This document shows, in pieces, positions 37,359 to 46,917 of a DNA stretch of 64,000 bases. Position numbers and translations under genes: made by a program. A model generated the notes under the pieces. It did not search any database. It saw only the letters and a list, made by a program, of their open reading frames with translations, and was not told the origin of the DNA. This stretch comes from Aggregicoccus sp. 17bor-14 (lineage in GTDB: Bacteria > Myxococcota > Myxococcia > Myxococcales > Myxococcaceae). The first letter of the stretch is position 1, and each line of letters begins with the position of its first letter. Location: NCBI RefSeq assembly GCF_009659535.1, contig NZ_VJZZ01000011.1, forward strand, positions 206,023 to 270,022. Direction: 5' to 3'.

Positions 37359-38414
37359 ATGACGGACCCACGGCTCACCCTCTCGGTGCTGGACCTCATC
37401 CCGGTTCACAGCACGCAGACCTCGGCGCAGGCGCTCTCGGCCAGCCTCTCGCTCGCCCAGGGAGCGGAGGCGCTCGGCTACCACCGCTACTGGGTCGCCG
37501 AGCACCACAACATGGAGGCGGTCGCCTCCACGAACCCCGCCGTGCTGCTGGGGCTCATCGGCTCGCGCACGCAGCGCATCCGCCTCGGCTCGGGCGGGGT
37601 GATGCTGCCCAACCACGCCCCGCTCGTCGTCGCCGAGCAGTTCGCGCTGCTCGAGGCCGCCTTCCCCGGCCGCGTGGACCTGGGGCTGGGGCGTGCGCCC
37701 GGCAGCGACCCGGTCATCACCGCGCTGCTGCGCCAGAGCGGCGCCGTGAGCGAGGTGGAGGCCTTCGAGCGCAACGTCCTCGACATCGGCGCGCTCTTGA
37801 ACCCCGAGGGCGCGGCGCTGCAGCTGCGCTCCGGGCAGGTGTACGGGCTGCGCGCGACGCCGCGGGCCGCCTCGACCCCGCGGCTGTGGATCCTGGGCTC
37901 CAGCGACTACTCGGCGCGGCTCGCAGCGCGTCAGGGGCTGCCCTACGTGTTCGCCCACCACTTCTCGGGGGACGAGCAGGCCACCGGCCACGCGCTCTCG
38001 CTGTACCGCCAGGGCTTCACCCCCACCGAGGCGCTGCCGCGTCCGCAGGCCTTCATCGGCGTCAACGTCTCCGTGGCGCCGACGCGCGAGGAGGCCTACG
38101 CCCAGGCGCTGCCCCAGCTGCAGCTCATGGCCCGCCTGCGCAGCGGCCTGCCGCTGGGCCCCGTGCCCACGGTGGAGGAGGCCGAGGCCACCACCATGGG
38201 GCCGCTGCAGCAGGAGCTCATGGACGACATGGCCCGCCGCTGGATCATCGACGCGCCTGCTGCTGCCGCCGAGCGCCTGCGCGACCTCGCCCGCCGCCAC
38301 GAGCTGCATGAGCTGATGGTGGTCCCCTACGGCGCCGCGCGCGCGGGCTCGGACCCCTCGCAGGCCGCCGCGCGCATCCGCACGCTCCAGCTGCTCGCGG
38401 AGGCGATGGGGTAG
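37359..38414 (+). CDS. Luciferase-like flavin monooxygenase
   Basis: A 351-residue bacterial-luciferase-fold (LLM class) oxidoreductase that would use reduced FMN or F420. Family marks are YWVAEHHNM, the strand RIRLGSGGVMLPNH, ALLEAAFPGRVDLGLGRAPG and the later RLWILGSSDYSARLAA. The overall look is of the MsnO8-like group. The substrate is unknown. No flavin reductase gene is adjacent. Confidence 0.88.
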   Translation: MTDPRLTLSVLDLIPVHSTQTSAQALSASLSLAQGAEALGYHRYWVAEHHNMEAVASTNPAVLLGLIGSRTQRIRLGSGGVMLPNHAPLVVAEQFALLEAAFPGRVDLGLGRAPGSDPVITALLRQSGAVSEVEAFERNVLDIGALLNPEGAALQLRSGQVYGLRATPRAASTPRLWILGSSDYSARLAARQGLPYVFAHHFSGDEQATGHALSLYRQGFTPTEALPRPQAFIGVNVSVAPTREEAYAQALPQLQLMARLRSGLPLGPVPTVEEAEATTMGPLQQELMDDMARRWIIDAPAAAAERLRDLARRHELHELMVVPYGAARAGSDPSQAAARIRTLQLLAEAMG

Positions 38415-38419
38415 GGCAC

Positions 38420-39451
38420 TCAGGCCACGATGCCGCGCGGGGTGAGGGGCTGGTCGCGCGGCAGGAGCCCCTCCTCCTGGAACCAGCGCAGGGCCTCGCG
38501 GATGCCGAGGCGCACCGGGCGCGGGTGGTAGCCCAGCTCGCGCATCGCGCGCCCCGAGCTCTGGTAGGCGGGCAGGGTGAGCGCCTGCAGGAACGCGGTG
38601 TTCACGAACTTGAACAGCTCCGGGCTGAGCCGCCCCACCACGTCCCCGAGGCGTCCGGCGCCCTGCAGCGCGGCCCGGGGCATGGGCAGGCGCGGCGGCG
38701 CCACGCCCACCTCCTCGGCGATGGTGGTGAGGAACTGCCGGTAGGTGAGGTTCTCGCCGCCCAGGATGTAGCGCTCGCCCGGTGCTCCCTTCTCCATCAC
38801 CAGGCGCAGCCCCTCGGCCACGTCCGCCGCGTTGACGACGTTGATGCCGCCGCTCGGGTACGCGGCCACCACGCCGCGCGCCACGTAGAGCAGCAGCTCG
38901 CCCGAGGAGGGGCGCACGTCATAGGGCCCCACGACGTAGCCGGGGCAGCCGGCGAGCACCTCGAAGCCCGGCGCGTTGGCGGCGAGCGCGAGCTGCTCGG
39001 CCTCGCGCTTGGACTGGTGGTAGGGGTTGTCGCCCGCGTAGTTGAAGGGCGTGCTCTCGTCCGCCGGGTGGTCCAGCGTCCCGTGGCCCCCCGCGGCCAC
39101 GCTGGAGACGAACACCAGGCGGCGCACGCCGGCGGCGCGCGCGGCCTCGAGCACGTTGCGCGTGCCCTCGGTGTTGATGCGCACCAGGTCCTGGCGGGAG
39201 AAGGGATCGAAGCGCACCGTGCCGGCGGCGTGGTACACGTGGGTGACGCCCCGCAGCGCCTCGCGCAGGGAGGCGGCGTCGAGGATGTCCCCCCGGGCCT
39301 CCTCGTAGTCGCGGCCCCGGACGAGGCCCCGGAGCCCCCTCCGGTCGCTGCGCTCGCGGGCGAGGAGCCTGGGCTTCTCCCCCCGGCTGCACAGCAGGTG
39401 GGCGAGGTTGGCGCCCACCAGGCCGGTGGCTCCAGTCAATAGAGTGGTCAT
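38420..39451 (-). CDS. NAD-dependent epimerase / dihydroflavonol reductase-like
   Basis: A 343-residue extended short-chain dehydrogenase. It starts with the Rossmann motif LTGATGLVGANLA, has the catalytic YHQSK (YxxxK) preceded by VFVSSVAA, and GGENLTYRQFL in the C-terminal half. It is similar to HpnA/DFR-type enzymes, which act on sugar-nucleotide or lipid-linked substrates. It diverges from pcnB with 57 bases between starts. Confidence 0.85.
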   Translation of the reverse strand: MTTLLTGATGLVGANLAHLLCSRGEKPRLLARERSDRRGLRGLVRGRDYEEARGDILDAASLREALRGVTHVYHAAGTVRFDPFSRQDLVRINTEGTRNVLEAARAAGVRRLVFVSSVAAGGHGTLDHPADESTPFNYAGDNPYHQSKREAEQLALAANAPGFEVLAGCPGYVVGPYDVRPSSGELLLYVARGVVAAYPSGGINVVNAADVAEGLRLVMEKGAPGERYILGGENLTYRQFLTTIAEEVGVAPPRLPMPRAALQGAGRLGDVVGRLSPELFKFVNTAFLQALTLPAYQSSGRAMRELGYHPRPVRLGIREALRWFQEEGLLPRDQPLTPRGIVA

Positions 39452-39508
39452 GTCCTACTTCCTCCGGGGCGGGATGCGGTATAGACGCAGCCCTCAAAAA
39501 AGCCCGCG

Positions 39509-41206
39509 ATGACGCGCGAATCCACTGAAATCCCGCCTGCTGGCGGCCCCGCTGAGCCTGCGCCCGAGACCGCGCGCGAGGCTGCCCACCTGGGCACAGA
39601 GGGGGCCGCCGCGCCCGAGGTCAACCCCATGTCGTCGTCTACCGAGCAGCAGCCCGAGCACGCGCTGCGCGTCTCCTCCGAGGTCGCTGCGCTGCCCGTC
39701 CCCGTCGAGGCCGAACCTGCCTCCACCCCTGCCTCGCCCGCCGCCTCCGGCCCCGCCGACGCGGAGCTCGTCGCGCCCACCACCACGGCCAGCGGCGAGC
39801 CGGCCGAGATCAACCCCGCGGACCTGGACCCGGACGCGCTGAAGGTGGTGCTGCGGCTGCAGCACCACGGGCACGAGGCCTACTTCGTCGGCGGCTGCGT
39901 GCGCGACCTGCTGCTGGGCCGCAAGCCGAAGGACTTCGACATCGCCACCAGCGCCACCCCGAACGAGGTGCGCGCCACCTTCCGCAACTGTCGCCTCATC
40001 GGCCGGCGCTTCCGGCTCGCGCACGTCTACTTCAAGGGCGGGAAGATCATCGAGGTCTCCACCTTCCGCGCGAACCCCACCGAGGTGGAGGCGAACGGCG
40101 AGGAGGTGGACGCGAAGGACGGCGAGGACGGTGGGCTGCTCATCACCCACGACAACGTCTTCGGCACCGCGTGGCAGGACGCGCGCCGGCGCGACTTCAC
40201 CATCAACGGGCTCTTCTACGACGTGAGCGAGGGCCGGGTCATCGACTACGTGCGCGGCCGGCGCGACCTGGACGAGCGGCTCATCCGCACCATCGGCGAC
40301 CCCGAGGTGCGGCTGCGCGAGGACCCGGTGCGCATCCTTCGCGCCGTGCGCTTCGCCTGCAAGCTGGGGCTGGACCTCGAGAGCCGCACCTACGCGGCGA
40401 TGGAGGGCGCGGTGGAGGATCTCCCGCTGTGCGCGCCCGCGCGCCTGCTCGAGGAGAGCTTCCGCCTCATCCGCACCGGCGTGTCCGCGGGCAGCTTCAA
40501 GCTGCTGGACGCGCTGGATGCGCTGAAGATCCTCCTGCCCCCGGTGGCCAGCTTCTTCAAGGAGCACGGCAAGGAGGGCGAGCGCACCTTCTACGCCTTC
40601 GCCGAGGCGCTGGACCGCCGCATCGCGCGCGGGGAGCAGCTGGACGACGCGCTGCTGCTCGCGGCGCTGCTGGTGCCCATCTCCCGCGCCACGCCGCCTC
40701 AGCAGACCGAGGGCGGCGAGGGCGGGGACGTGCCGGCCAACGCCACGGTCGCGGCCTCCATCGAGCACCTGCTCGGCGAGTTCGTGCGCACCGCGCGCCT
40801 GCCGCGCCGCATCGCCGAGCGCTGCCGCATGCTGCTCATCGCGCAGCGCACGCTCACCGGCGAGCGCCGCCGTCGCGGCAGCCTCGCGAGCTTCCGCCGC
40901 CACCCCATCTTCCAGGACGCGCTCACGGTGTTCGAGCTCACCGTGGAGGCCACCGGCCAGCACCGCGAGATGCTGGAGCAGTGGAAGAGCGGCGAGGCGC
41001 CGCGCCCGCCTGCGCAGGAGAAGGCCGCGGCCCCCAGCGCCGAGGGTGCGGGCGAGGCCGCCGCGCCCCGCAAGCGGCGCCGGCGCCGGCGCGGAGGCCG
41101 CCGCGGTGAGAGCGGTGGCAACGCCGAGGCGGGAGACCCCACGCCCCCTGGACAGGACTCCCACGCCGAGTCCTCGGACGCCTCCGACACCTCGGACGAA
41201 GAGTAG
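39509..41206 (+). CDS. pcnB: Poly(A) polymerase I / CCA-adding-type nucleotidyltransferase
   Basis: A 565-residue enzyme of the class II nucleotidyltransferase family, adding poly(A) to RNA 3' ends. Catalytic elements are YFVGGCVRDLLLG and DFDIAT, then RRDFTINGLFYD and the RNA-binding neck and body helices. An Ala/Pro/Glu-rich N-terminal extension of about 110 residues precedes the head. The C-terminus has an Arg-rich tract (RKRRRRRRGGRRGE) and an acidic Ser/Asp tail, which resemble RNase E-like RNA-binding tails. That tail suits PcnB better than a CCA enzyme, although the two are hard to tell apart by sequence. Confidence 0.85.
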   Translation: MTRESTEIPPAGGPAEPAPETAREAAHLGTEGAAAPEVNPMSSSTEQQPEHALRVSSEVAALPVPVEAEPASTPASPAASGPADAELVAPTTTASGEPAEINPADLDPDALKVVLRLQHHGHEAYFVGGCVRDLLLGRKPKDFDIATSATPNEVRATFRNCRLIGRRFRLAHVYFKGGKIIEVSTFRANPTEVEANGEEVDAKDGEDGGLLITHDNVFGTAWQDARRRDFTINGLFYDVSEGRVIDYVRGRRDLDERLIRTIGDPEVRLREDPVRILRAVRFACKLGLDLESRTYAAMEGAVEDLPLCAPARLLEESFRLIRTGVSAGSFKLLDALDALKILLPPVASFFKEHGKEGERTFYAFAEALDRRIARGEQLDDALLLAALLVPISRATPPQQTEGGEGGDVPANATVAASIEHLLGEFVRTARLPRRIAERCRMLLIAQRTLTGERRRRGSLASFRRHPIFQDALTVFELTVEATGQHREMLEQWKSGEAPRPPAQEKAAAPSAEGAGEAAAPRKRRRRRRGGRRGESGGNAEAGDPTPPGQDSHAESSDASDTSDEE

Positions 41207-41215
41207 CCGTGTCCT

Positions 41216-41236
41216 CCCTCTCCCTCTGGGAGAGGG
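41216..41236. repeat. Palindromic repeat, copy 2 (9-bp arms)
   Basis: CCCTCTCCC-TCT-GGGAGAGGG, the same arms as at 5347-5367 with a different loop. It lies in the 63-base gap between the convergent pcnB and dinB genes, where it can serve as a two-way transcript end. Confidence 0.6.
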
Positions 41237-41269
41237 TCGGGGTAAGGGTGCCGGGCGAAGCTGCGCCCC

Positions 41270-42466
41270 TCAGCGCTTCTTGTTGCGAGGATCTCCGGGC
41301 GGCTGCTCTTCGCCACCCACGATGTCCGCGGTCGTCACGGCCTTGGAGCCGAAGCGCTCGGCGATCTTGTCCAGCGCGGCATTCAGCTTCGCGCTGCGCG
41401 GGGGCGGCGCGCTGAACAGCCCCAGCTGGGCCGCGCCCGTGTCGAGCTCCTGCGCGCTCACGCCGGTGAGCCGCACGGGCCGATGTCCGTGGGCCCGCTC
41501 CAGCAGCTCGAGCGCCGCGCGGTAGAGCACCTGGCCGTCGTCGGTGGGCTCGGCGAGCGTCGTGCGGCGCGTGATGAGGGTGAAGTCCGCGAACTTGAGC
41601 TTCAGCTGCACCACGCGCCCCTTCACGCCGGCGCGCCGCAGCCGCCGCCCCACGCGCAGGGCCTGGTCGTGCACGTTCGGACGCAGCGCCTCCAGGCCCT
41701 CCAGGTCCTCGTCGAAGGTGTCCTCGGCGCCCACGCTCTTGGCGGCGCGGTCGGGCACCACCTCGCGCGGGTCGATGCCGTGGGCGAGCTCCCACAGCCC
41801 GCGCCCGCTGGAGCCGAAGCGGTCCTCGAGCCAGCGCACGTCGCGCGCGGCGACGTCTCCGATGGTCCGCAGCCCCGCCGCCCGCAGGCTCTCCTCGGTC
41901 TTCGGTCCCACGCCCCAGAGGCGCGAGACGGGCAGGGGCGCGAGGAAGGCGACGGTGTCAGCGGTGGGCACCTCGCGCTGGCCGTTGGGCTTCGCCAGGT
42001 CGCTGGCCATCTTCGCCACGAACTTCACGCCGGCGATGCCCGCGGAGGCCGGGAGGCTCACCTCCTTGGCGATCTCCGCGCGGATGCGGCGTGCAATGTC
42101 CGCGGGCGCGCCGAAGAGGCGCACGGAGGCGGTGACGTCGAGGAAGGCCTCGTCCAGCGAGAGCGGCTCGATGAGCGGGGTGTAGCGTTCGAAGATGCCG
42201 AAGACCTGGTCGCTCGCCTGGCTGTAGGCCGAGAAGCGGGGGCGCACGACGATGGCGTGGGGTGCGAGCTTCACGGCGCGCGCCATGGGCATGGCGCTGC
42301 GCACCCCGAAGGGGCGCACCTCGTAGGAGGCCGCCACCACCACGCCGCGCTTCTCGTGCCCGCCGACGATGAGCGGCTTGCCCCGCAGCTCCGGGTGGTC
42401 TCGCTGCTCCACGGACGCGTAGAAGGCGTCCATGTCCACGTGGATGATCGCGCGGCTCACCCGCAC
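41270..42466 (-). CDS. dinB: DNA polymerase IV (DinB)
   Basis: A 398-residue Y-family translesion polymerase. Catalytic blocks are IIHVDMDAFYASVEQ, YEVRPFGVRSAMPM and EPLSLDEAFLDVT, followed by the helix-hairpin-helix thumb and a little-finger domain. The C-terminus ends basic (RNKKR) without an obvious beta-clamp-binding peptide, though QLGLFS near residue 345 (AAQLGLFSAP) fits a clamp motif. The start is GTG at 42466. No SOS box was recognised upstream. Confidence 0.95.
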   Translation of the reverse strand: MRVSRAIIHVDMDAFYASVEQRDHPELRGKPLIVGGHEKRGVVVAASYEVRPFGVRSAMPMARAVKLAPHAIVVRPRFSAYSQASDQVFGIFERYTPLIEPLSLDEAFLDVTASVRLFGAPADIARRIRAEIAKEVSLPASAGIAGVKFVAKMASDLAKPNGQREVPTADTVAFLAPLPVSRLWGVGPKTEESLRAAGLRTIGDVAARDVRWLEDRFGSSGRGLWELAHGIDPREVVPDRAAKSVGAEDTFDEDLEGLEALRPNVHDQALRVGRRLRRAGVKGRVVQLKLKFADFTLITRRTTLAEPTDDGQVLYRAALELLERAHGHRPVRLTGVSAQELDTGAAQLGLFSAPPPRSAKLNAALDKIAERFGSKAVTTADIVGGEEQPPGDPRNKKR

Positions 42467-42525
42467 AGTCTAACGGCCCCGGCTTCGGGAAGCAGGCTCC
42501 TCGCGAGCGGGCGCCGGGCGGCGGA

Positions 42526-42545
42526 CGGGTGACGGGTGTCACCCG
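42526..42545 (-). terminator. Hairpin downstream of the lipase gene
   Basis: CGGGTGAC pairs with GTCACCCG across a 4-base loop (8 bp). It lies 29 bases beyond the lipase stop and 60 bases before the dinB start. It is without a T-run, so termination is probable but not certain. Confidence 0.4.
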
Positions 42546-42573
42546 CCGCGGGCCCTCGACCGGGGCGCTGCGG

Positions 42574-43575
42574 CTACTGCGTCGCGTGGTCGCGCACCAT
42601 GCGCAGCTGGATGGCGGCCGTCTTGTCCTTCGTGTCGTTGTGCGTGTAGCCGCTCGAGGAGAAGACGCGCTCGCCCGTCTGGCCGGGGATGCGGCTCGTG
42701 TACTCGTAGTAGACGACGCCGCCGTAGCCGATGACCTCGTCTTGAGTGCTGAAGAGGCTGTAGCGGTAGGCGCCCTCGTAGCCGCTGCTCGAGTAGAGGT
42801 TTTGCAGGAAGGCGCTGCGGCCGCTCACGCCCACGCCGTTCCAGTAGCCCGGGTACAGGCCGTTGGTGGAGCCGCAGGTGGGGGTGGTGGGGCCGGTGCT
42901 GTAGCAGGCGGTGAGCCCGCGGTTGGCGCCCGAGATGCCCACGAAGGTGTCCACGCTGCCGGTGAGGCTCGCGCCCACGTAGTACTGCCCGCCGTCCGCG
43001 GCGTCGCTCGCGTAGCCTCCGAGGATGGCCTTGCGCGCGAGCGTCACGCCCATCGAGTGGGCGACGATGTCGACCTTCGCCGCGCCGGTGTAGGCCTTCA
43101 CGGCCTCGATGAACTTGCGCACCCGCATCACGTTCTCGCGCGAGTGGTACTGCTGCGAGGTGTAGAGCACGTTCGCCGGCCCCCACGTCGTCGCATACAG
43201 CTCGCGCGGGCGGTAGCCCTGCGACTCGAAGTAGTTGATGGACGCGCTCCAGCCCGTGTAGCTCGCGCTCCCGTAGGCGAGCGCGCGGTCGGAGTTGCCG
43301 TGGATGAAGATGACGGGGTGGCGCGTGACGGCGTCCGCGTCGCTCGCCTTGCCGCCGTAGGAGCCGCCGGCGAGGTCGCCGCGGTTGAAGTCGTAGCTGC
43401 CGTAGCCGTTGTTGCTCAGCCAGGTGCGGAAGTGCGAGGTGAGGCCCGCGGGGTTCACCAGCGCCGCGGACTGCGAGCCCACCTCGGCCGCCGGGGCGGC
43501 CTCCGGCAGCTCCTCCGCCGGGCCACAGCCCAGCACCACTCCCACGCACAAGGACAGCAGGGGCAACGCGCGCAT
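42574..43575 (-). CDS. Secreted lipase (class 2 / LipA-type alpha/beta hydrolase)
   Basis: A 333-residue protein with a signal peptide and lipobox-like LGC (Cys near 17), so it may be a lipoprotein. The hydrolase domain has the oxyanion strand HPVIFIHGNSD and nucleophile elbow AHSMG, the Ala-for-Gly variant typical of Bacillus LipA-type lipases. Asp and His candidates lie in the C-terminal half (STQDEV and GYTHND). GGAGG precedes the ATG at 43575 by five bases. A type II export substrate is plausible, since such lipases often are. Confidence 0.85.
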   Translation of the reverse strand: MRALPLLSLCVGVVLGCGPAEELPEAAPAAEVGSQSAALVNPAGLTSHFRTWLSNNGYGSYDFNRGDLAGGSYGGKASDADAVTRHPVIFIHGNSDRALAYGSASYTGWSASINYFESQGYRPRELYATTWGPANVLYTSQQYHSRENVMRVRKFIEAVKAYTGAAKVDIVAHSMGVTLARKAILGGYASDAADGGQYYVGASLTGSVDTFVGISGANRGLTACYSTGPTTPTCGSTNGLYPGYWNGVGVSGRSAFLQNLYSSSGYEGAYRYSLFSTQDEVIGYGGVVYYEYTSRIPGQTGERVFSSSGYTHNDTKDKTAAIQLRMVRDHATQ

Positions 43576-43721
43576 CACGACCTCCGCACCACGCTCAGGG
43601 CCCTCCGCGGCATGCGGAGCCGGCCACCGGGGGCAGACCCTACGCAGCGCCCGGGGCCGCCCGCACGCCGCAGCGCGCGCCCTCTGTGCACCACTGCACG
43701 AACATGAAGGTGAATTCAGGT

Positions 43722-44237
43722 TCAGGCGCGCTGCATGCGGAACTCCGACTCCAGCCGCCAGGTCACCCCGTCCGGCTCGAGCACGTGCCCCTGCCAGAGG
43801 AAGCGCTCGCGGGTGATCTCCTCGAAGTTCCAGCGGATGGGGCGCTCGTCGCGCAGGCCCACCTGCACCACGCGCTCGCCCACGCGCTGGCCCACCAGCT
43901 CGCAGCGCACGCCGCGGGTGGGGCTGATCCACGTCACCTGCCAGTCCTGCGTCGCCGGGCGGAACACCCGCAGCGTGGTGCCATAGCGCCCCGCGGGGGC
44001 TCCGGGCAGGCCGCGCTCCGGACGGGCGGGGGAGATCCACAGGTCCTGCACCGCGCGCCCCTCGAGCGACCAGCAGAAGTGCACCTCCGCGCTGTGCACC
44101 GTGGAGGGCTTGCCCACCGGGAAGTCGTGCACCTCGCCCCGCCAGCTGCCGATGAGCCGGCCGTAGGTGTCCGCGTGGCCAGCGAGGAGGGGGTGGGGGC
44201 CGGGGGAGGCGAGGGCCTCGAGGAAGGAAGGAACCAT
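43722..44237 (-). CDS. DUF1579-like protein
   Basis: A 171-residue soluble protein rich in aromatic residues in strands (LIGSWRGEVHDFPVG, WQVTWISPTRG, WRLESEFRMQR). This is the pattern of small lipocalin-like beta-barrels annotated DUF1579 or similar. No signal peptide is present. It is divergent from the AraC regulator gene with 80 bases between starts and is therefore its likely target. GGAG precedes the ATG at 44237. Confidence 0.6.
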   Translation of the reverse strand: MVPSFLEALASPGPHPLLAGHADTYGRLIGSWRGEVHDFPVGKPSTVHSAEVHFCWSLEGRAVQDLWISPARPERGLPGAPAGRYGTTLRVFRPATQDWQVTWISPTRGVRCELVGQRVGERVVQVGLRDERPIRWNFEEITRERFLWQGHVLEPDGVTWRLESEFRMQRA

Positions 44238-44317
44238 GGGCGTGCTCCTGCGGGTGTGAGAGGCTGCCAGTGGACCTCGCCCCTGCCCGCCGCGACTTGG
44301 CGGAAATTGCGCTCCCG

Positions 44318-45202
44318 ATGCCTGCCCCTCTCCAGACCCCGCTCGCCCTCGCGCTCGCCCGCAAGCAGCGGGCGGGGGCCGCGGGTGGCGCACGGGGAAG
44401 GCGGCTCGCGCAGGGAGCGGGCTGGTGGGTGCAGGAGGTGCTCTGCACCTCGGGCCCCACGGACGCGCGCTTCGAGGAGCGCCACGGTGCGGCCTCGGTC
44501 TCGCTGGTGCTGGAGGGGCAGTTCACCTACCGCGCCGAGCGGGGCCCGGTGCTGCTGTCTCCCGGCGCGCTGCTGCTGGGTAACGCGGCCCACGCCTTCG
44601 AGTGCAGCCACGAACACGGCGAGGGCGACCACTGCCTCTCCTTCCAGTTCGAGCCGTCCCTGCTCGAGGCGCTCGCGCGCGACGCGGGCGTGCGCCGCCC
44701 GCGCTTCGCCCACCACCGGCTGCCCCCGCTGCGGGCACTCGCGCCCCTCGTCGCGCGCGCGGTGGCCCTGGCGCGCGGCAGCCCGGGCGAGGCTTCGCTC
44801 GAGGAGCTCGCGCTCCGGCTCGGGGCGGCCGCCCTCGTGCACAGCGCGAACGAGGCGACGCCGCCCCCGGTGAGCGGTGCGGACCTGCGCCGGGTGGGGC
44901 GGGTGCTGCGCGAGGTGCAGGGCCGTCTCGCCGAGCCGCACGGCCTGGAGGCGCTCGCCGCGCGCGCAGGGCTCAGCCGCTTCCACTTCCTGCGCACCTT
45001 CCGCCGCGTGACGGGCGTGACGCCGCACCAATGGCTCCTGAGGGCGCGCCTGCGCGAGGCGGCCCGGAGGCTCGCCACCACGCGCGCGCCGGTGACCGAG
45101 GTGGCGCTGGAGGTGGGCTTCCAGGAGCTCTCCCACTTCACGCGCGCCTTCCGCGCGGAGCTGGGCGTGACGCCCGGCCGCTTCGCGCGCTCCGGGCGCT
45201 GA
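44318..45202 (+). CDS. AraC-family transcription regulator
   Basis: A 294-residue protein with a cupin-like N-terminal sensing domain (VSLVLEGQFTYRAERGPVLLSPG) and a C-terminal double helix-turn-helix (LEALAARAGLSRFHFLRTFRRVTGVTPHQWLLRARL, then VTEVALEVGFQELSHFTRAFRAELGVTPGRF, given here as adjoining segments). It probably controls the divergent DUF1579-like gene and itself from the shared 80-base gap. The effector is unknown. Confidence 0.9.
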   Translation: MPAPLQTPLALALARKQRAGAAGGARGRRLAQGAGWWVQEVLCTSGPTDARFEERHGAASVSLVLEGQFTYRAERGPVLLSPGALLLGNAAHAFECSHEHGEGDHCLSFQFEPSLLEALARDAGVRRPRFAHHRLPPLRALAPLVARAVALARGSPGEASLEELALRLGAAALVHSANEATPPPVSGADLRRVGRVLREVQGRLAEPHGLEALAARAGLSRFHFLRTFRRVTGVTPHQWLLRARLREAARRLATTRAPVTEVALEVGFQELSHFTRAFRAELGVTPGRFARSGR

Positions 45203-45203
45203 G

Positions 45204-46721
45204 CTACAGCCCCGAGGCCGTCGCCGCAGGGCGGGCGCCTGCAGCGAGCGCTGCGCGGGAGGCGCGCGACTCGAGGTGGCCCCGGCGGAGCACCCGGGCG
45301 AGCGCGAGCGCTGCGAGCGCGAAGGTGAGCAGCTGCGGCACGCCGCTCAGCAGCGCGAGCGTCCGCGGCGCGAGCGTCCAGTCCAGCGGCCAGAACACGT
45401 TGAGGCCCAGCCAGGTGAGCCCCAGCGCCGCGAGCGTCCTCGCGTGCGGCGCGGCGGTGGCCGCCAGCAGCGTGAGGAGCCACAGCGGCGTGAAGGCCGC
45501 GTAGGCCTGCGGCAGGAAGGGGCTGCGCAGCGTGGCGAGCAGGAGGAGGGTGAGCCAGGCCAGGGGACGCTCGGCCGGGGTCGATGTGCGCCGGCCAGCT
45601 GCCCATGCGGCCGCGATGACGACCAGCGTGTACACCCACCCGAGCGCCTTGGCCGCCGCGAAGCCCATGCCCGGCACGCCGAACAGCTTCAGCTTGAAGG
45701 CGAGGCCGGGCACCGAGAAGTTGATCGCCATGGCGGCCGGGTTGCGGAAGGCCGGAAAGGCCTCGCCTCCGAGGATCTGCGGCAGGCGCTCGAGGAACGC
45801 CGCGTAGGGGGCCCCGCCGAGGTCCAGCAGCGAGAGGCCGAGCCACACCGCACCCATGACTGCCGTCCACGCGAGGGCCCTCCACTGGCGCCGCGCCAGC
45901 AGGTAGACGAGCAGCATCCCGGGGAAGAGCTTGCTCAGCGTCACGAAGGCGAGCACCGCTCCCCCCGCGGCCCAGCGGCGCCGCTCGAAGAGCAGCATCG
46001 CGAGCATCGACGCGGCGATCACCGCGCCCTGCACGTTGCCCTTCTGCAGGACGCTCAGCGTGGGGTACGCGACCCAGACGAGCGGCGACATCAGCAGGGC
46101 GCGCGTGCCCACGGTGGGCCCCAGCGCCCGAGCCACGGCGAGCAGCGCGCCCAGCATCAGCCCTGCCTCGAGCGCGAACCACAGCAGCCGCTGCCGAAGG
46201 AAGTCCGGTGCGAGTACTCCCACCGCGCGCGGCAGCAGGAGGAAGGGGGGCGGGTACTCGAAGACGTCCACGCGGAAGGGCCCGAGCATCCGGGGCGTGC
46301 GCACGCCGGTCGCGCTGCTGCCGGGCGCGTCGTACAGCGCGTCGTCGTAGATGCGCGGGGTTCGCTCCACGGCCTGCGCCGCCACGGAGTAGGCCGTGAG
46401 ACAGGAGTGGCGCACCTCCCAGTCGCTCGAGGGCACGAGCGAGGCGCCGACCTGCGCGGGGTCCGCCATGAAGACCAGCAGGCGCGTGAGCAGCACCAGC
46501 GCCGCGAGTGTCCCGGGGCCGGAGAGCCACGCGAGGCCGCGGGAGCTCGCCGCCGCATCCAGCGCGACGGCCGGGTGACGCCAGGTCGCCCAGAAGCCGA
46601 GGGCGGCGCAGAGCCCCGCGGCCACCGCCACCAGAGCCCAGGGGGCCCCGAGGCCCGCGGCCACCGCCACGGCGAGGAGTCCCACTGCCAACGCCACGGA
46701 CAGGGCCACGAGCACGCGCAT
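45204..46721 (-). CDS. GT87-like membrane glycosyltransferase (DUF2029)
   Basis: A 505-residue polytopic protein with about 11-13 membrane helices. It has the periplasmic loop with YDDALYD and FEYPPPFLLLP, and LQKGNVQ in the middle, both characteristic of the DUF2029/GT-C fold polyprenyl-phosphomannose-dependent transferases. It would add a sugar to a lipid or polysaccharide at the outer face of the inner membrane. It is convergent with the AraC gene, one base between stops. Confidence 0.75.
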   Translation of the reverse strand: MRVLVALSVALAVGLLAVAVAAGLGAPWALVAVAAGLCAALGFWATWRHPAVALDAAASSRGLAWLSGPGTLAALVLLTRLLVFMADPAQVGASLVPSSDWEVRHSCLTAYSVAAQAVERTPRIYDDALYDAPGSSATGVRTPRMLGPFRVDVFEYPPPFLLLPRAVGVLAPDFLRQRLLWFALEAGLMLGALLAVARALGPTVGTRALLMSPLVWVAYPTLSVLQKGNVQGAVIAASMLAMLLFERRRWAAGGAVLAFVTLSKLFPGMLLVYLLARRQWRALAWTAVMGAVWLGLSLLDLGGAPYAAFLERLPQILGGEAFPAFRNPAAMAINFSVPGLAFKLKLFGVPGMGFAAAKALGWVYTLVVIAAAWAAGRRTSTPAERPLAWLTLLLLATLRSPFLPQAYAAFTPLWLLTLLAATAAPHARTLAALGLTWLGLNVFWPLDWTLAPRTLALLSGVPQLLTFALAALALARVLRRGHLESRASRAALAAGARPAATASGL

Positions 46722-46917
46722 GATGGAGAGGCCTGGCCCTGCGCCGTCCCGAGCAACACTGGACGCGGGTGCGAGCGCCGCGAGGCCCGCTGTGCCTGGC
46801 TGCTGGGCGCGCGGCTGCGCAGGTCCGGACAGTCCACCTTACCGGGAGCGGGCACGCGGGGCGCGACCTCGCGCGGAGATGGCCCTATGCTCTGCCCCTC
46901 TCCGCCGCACCGCTCCG

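Noticed and set aside
43686..43699. GTGCA-CCAC-TGCAC inverted repeat between the lipase and DUF1579-like genes
   Set aside because: It is short and close to the stop of the DUF1579-like gene; with such small arms it may be chance.
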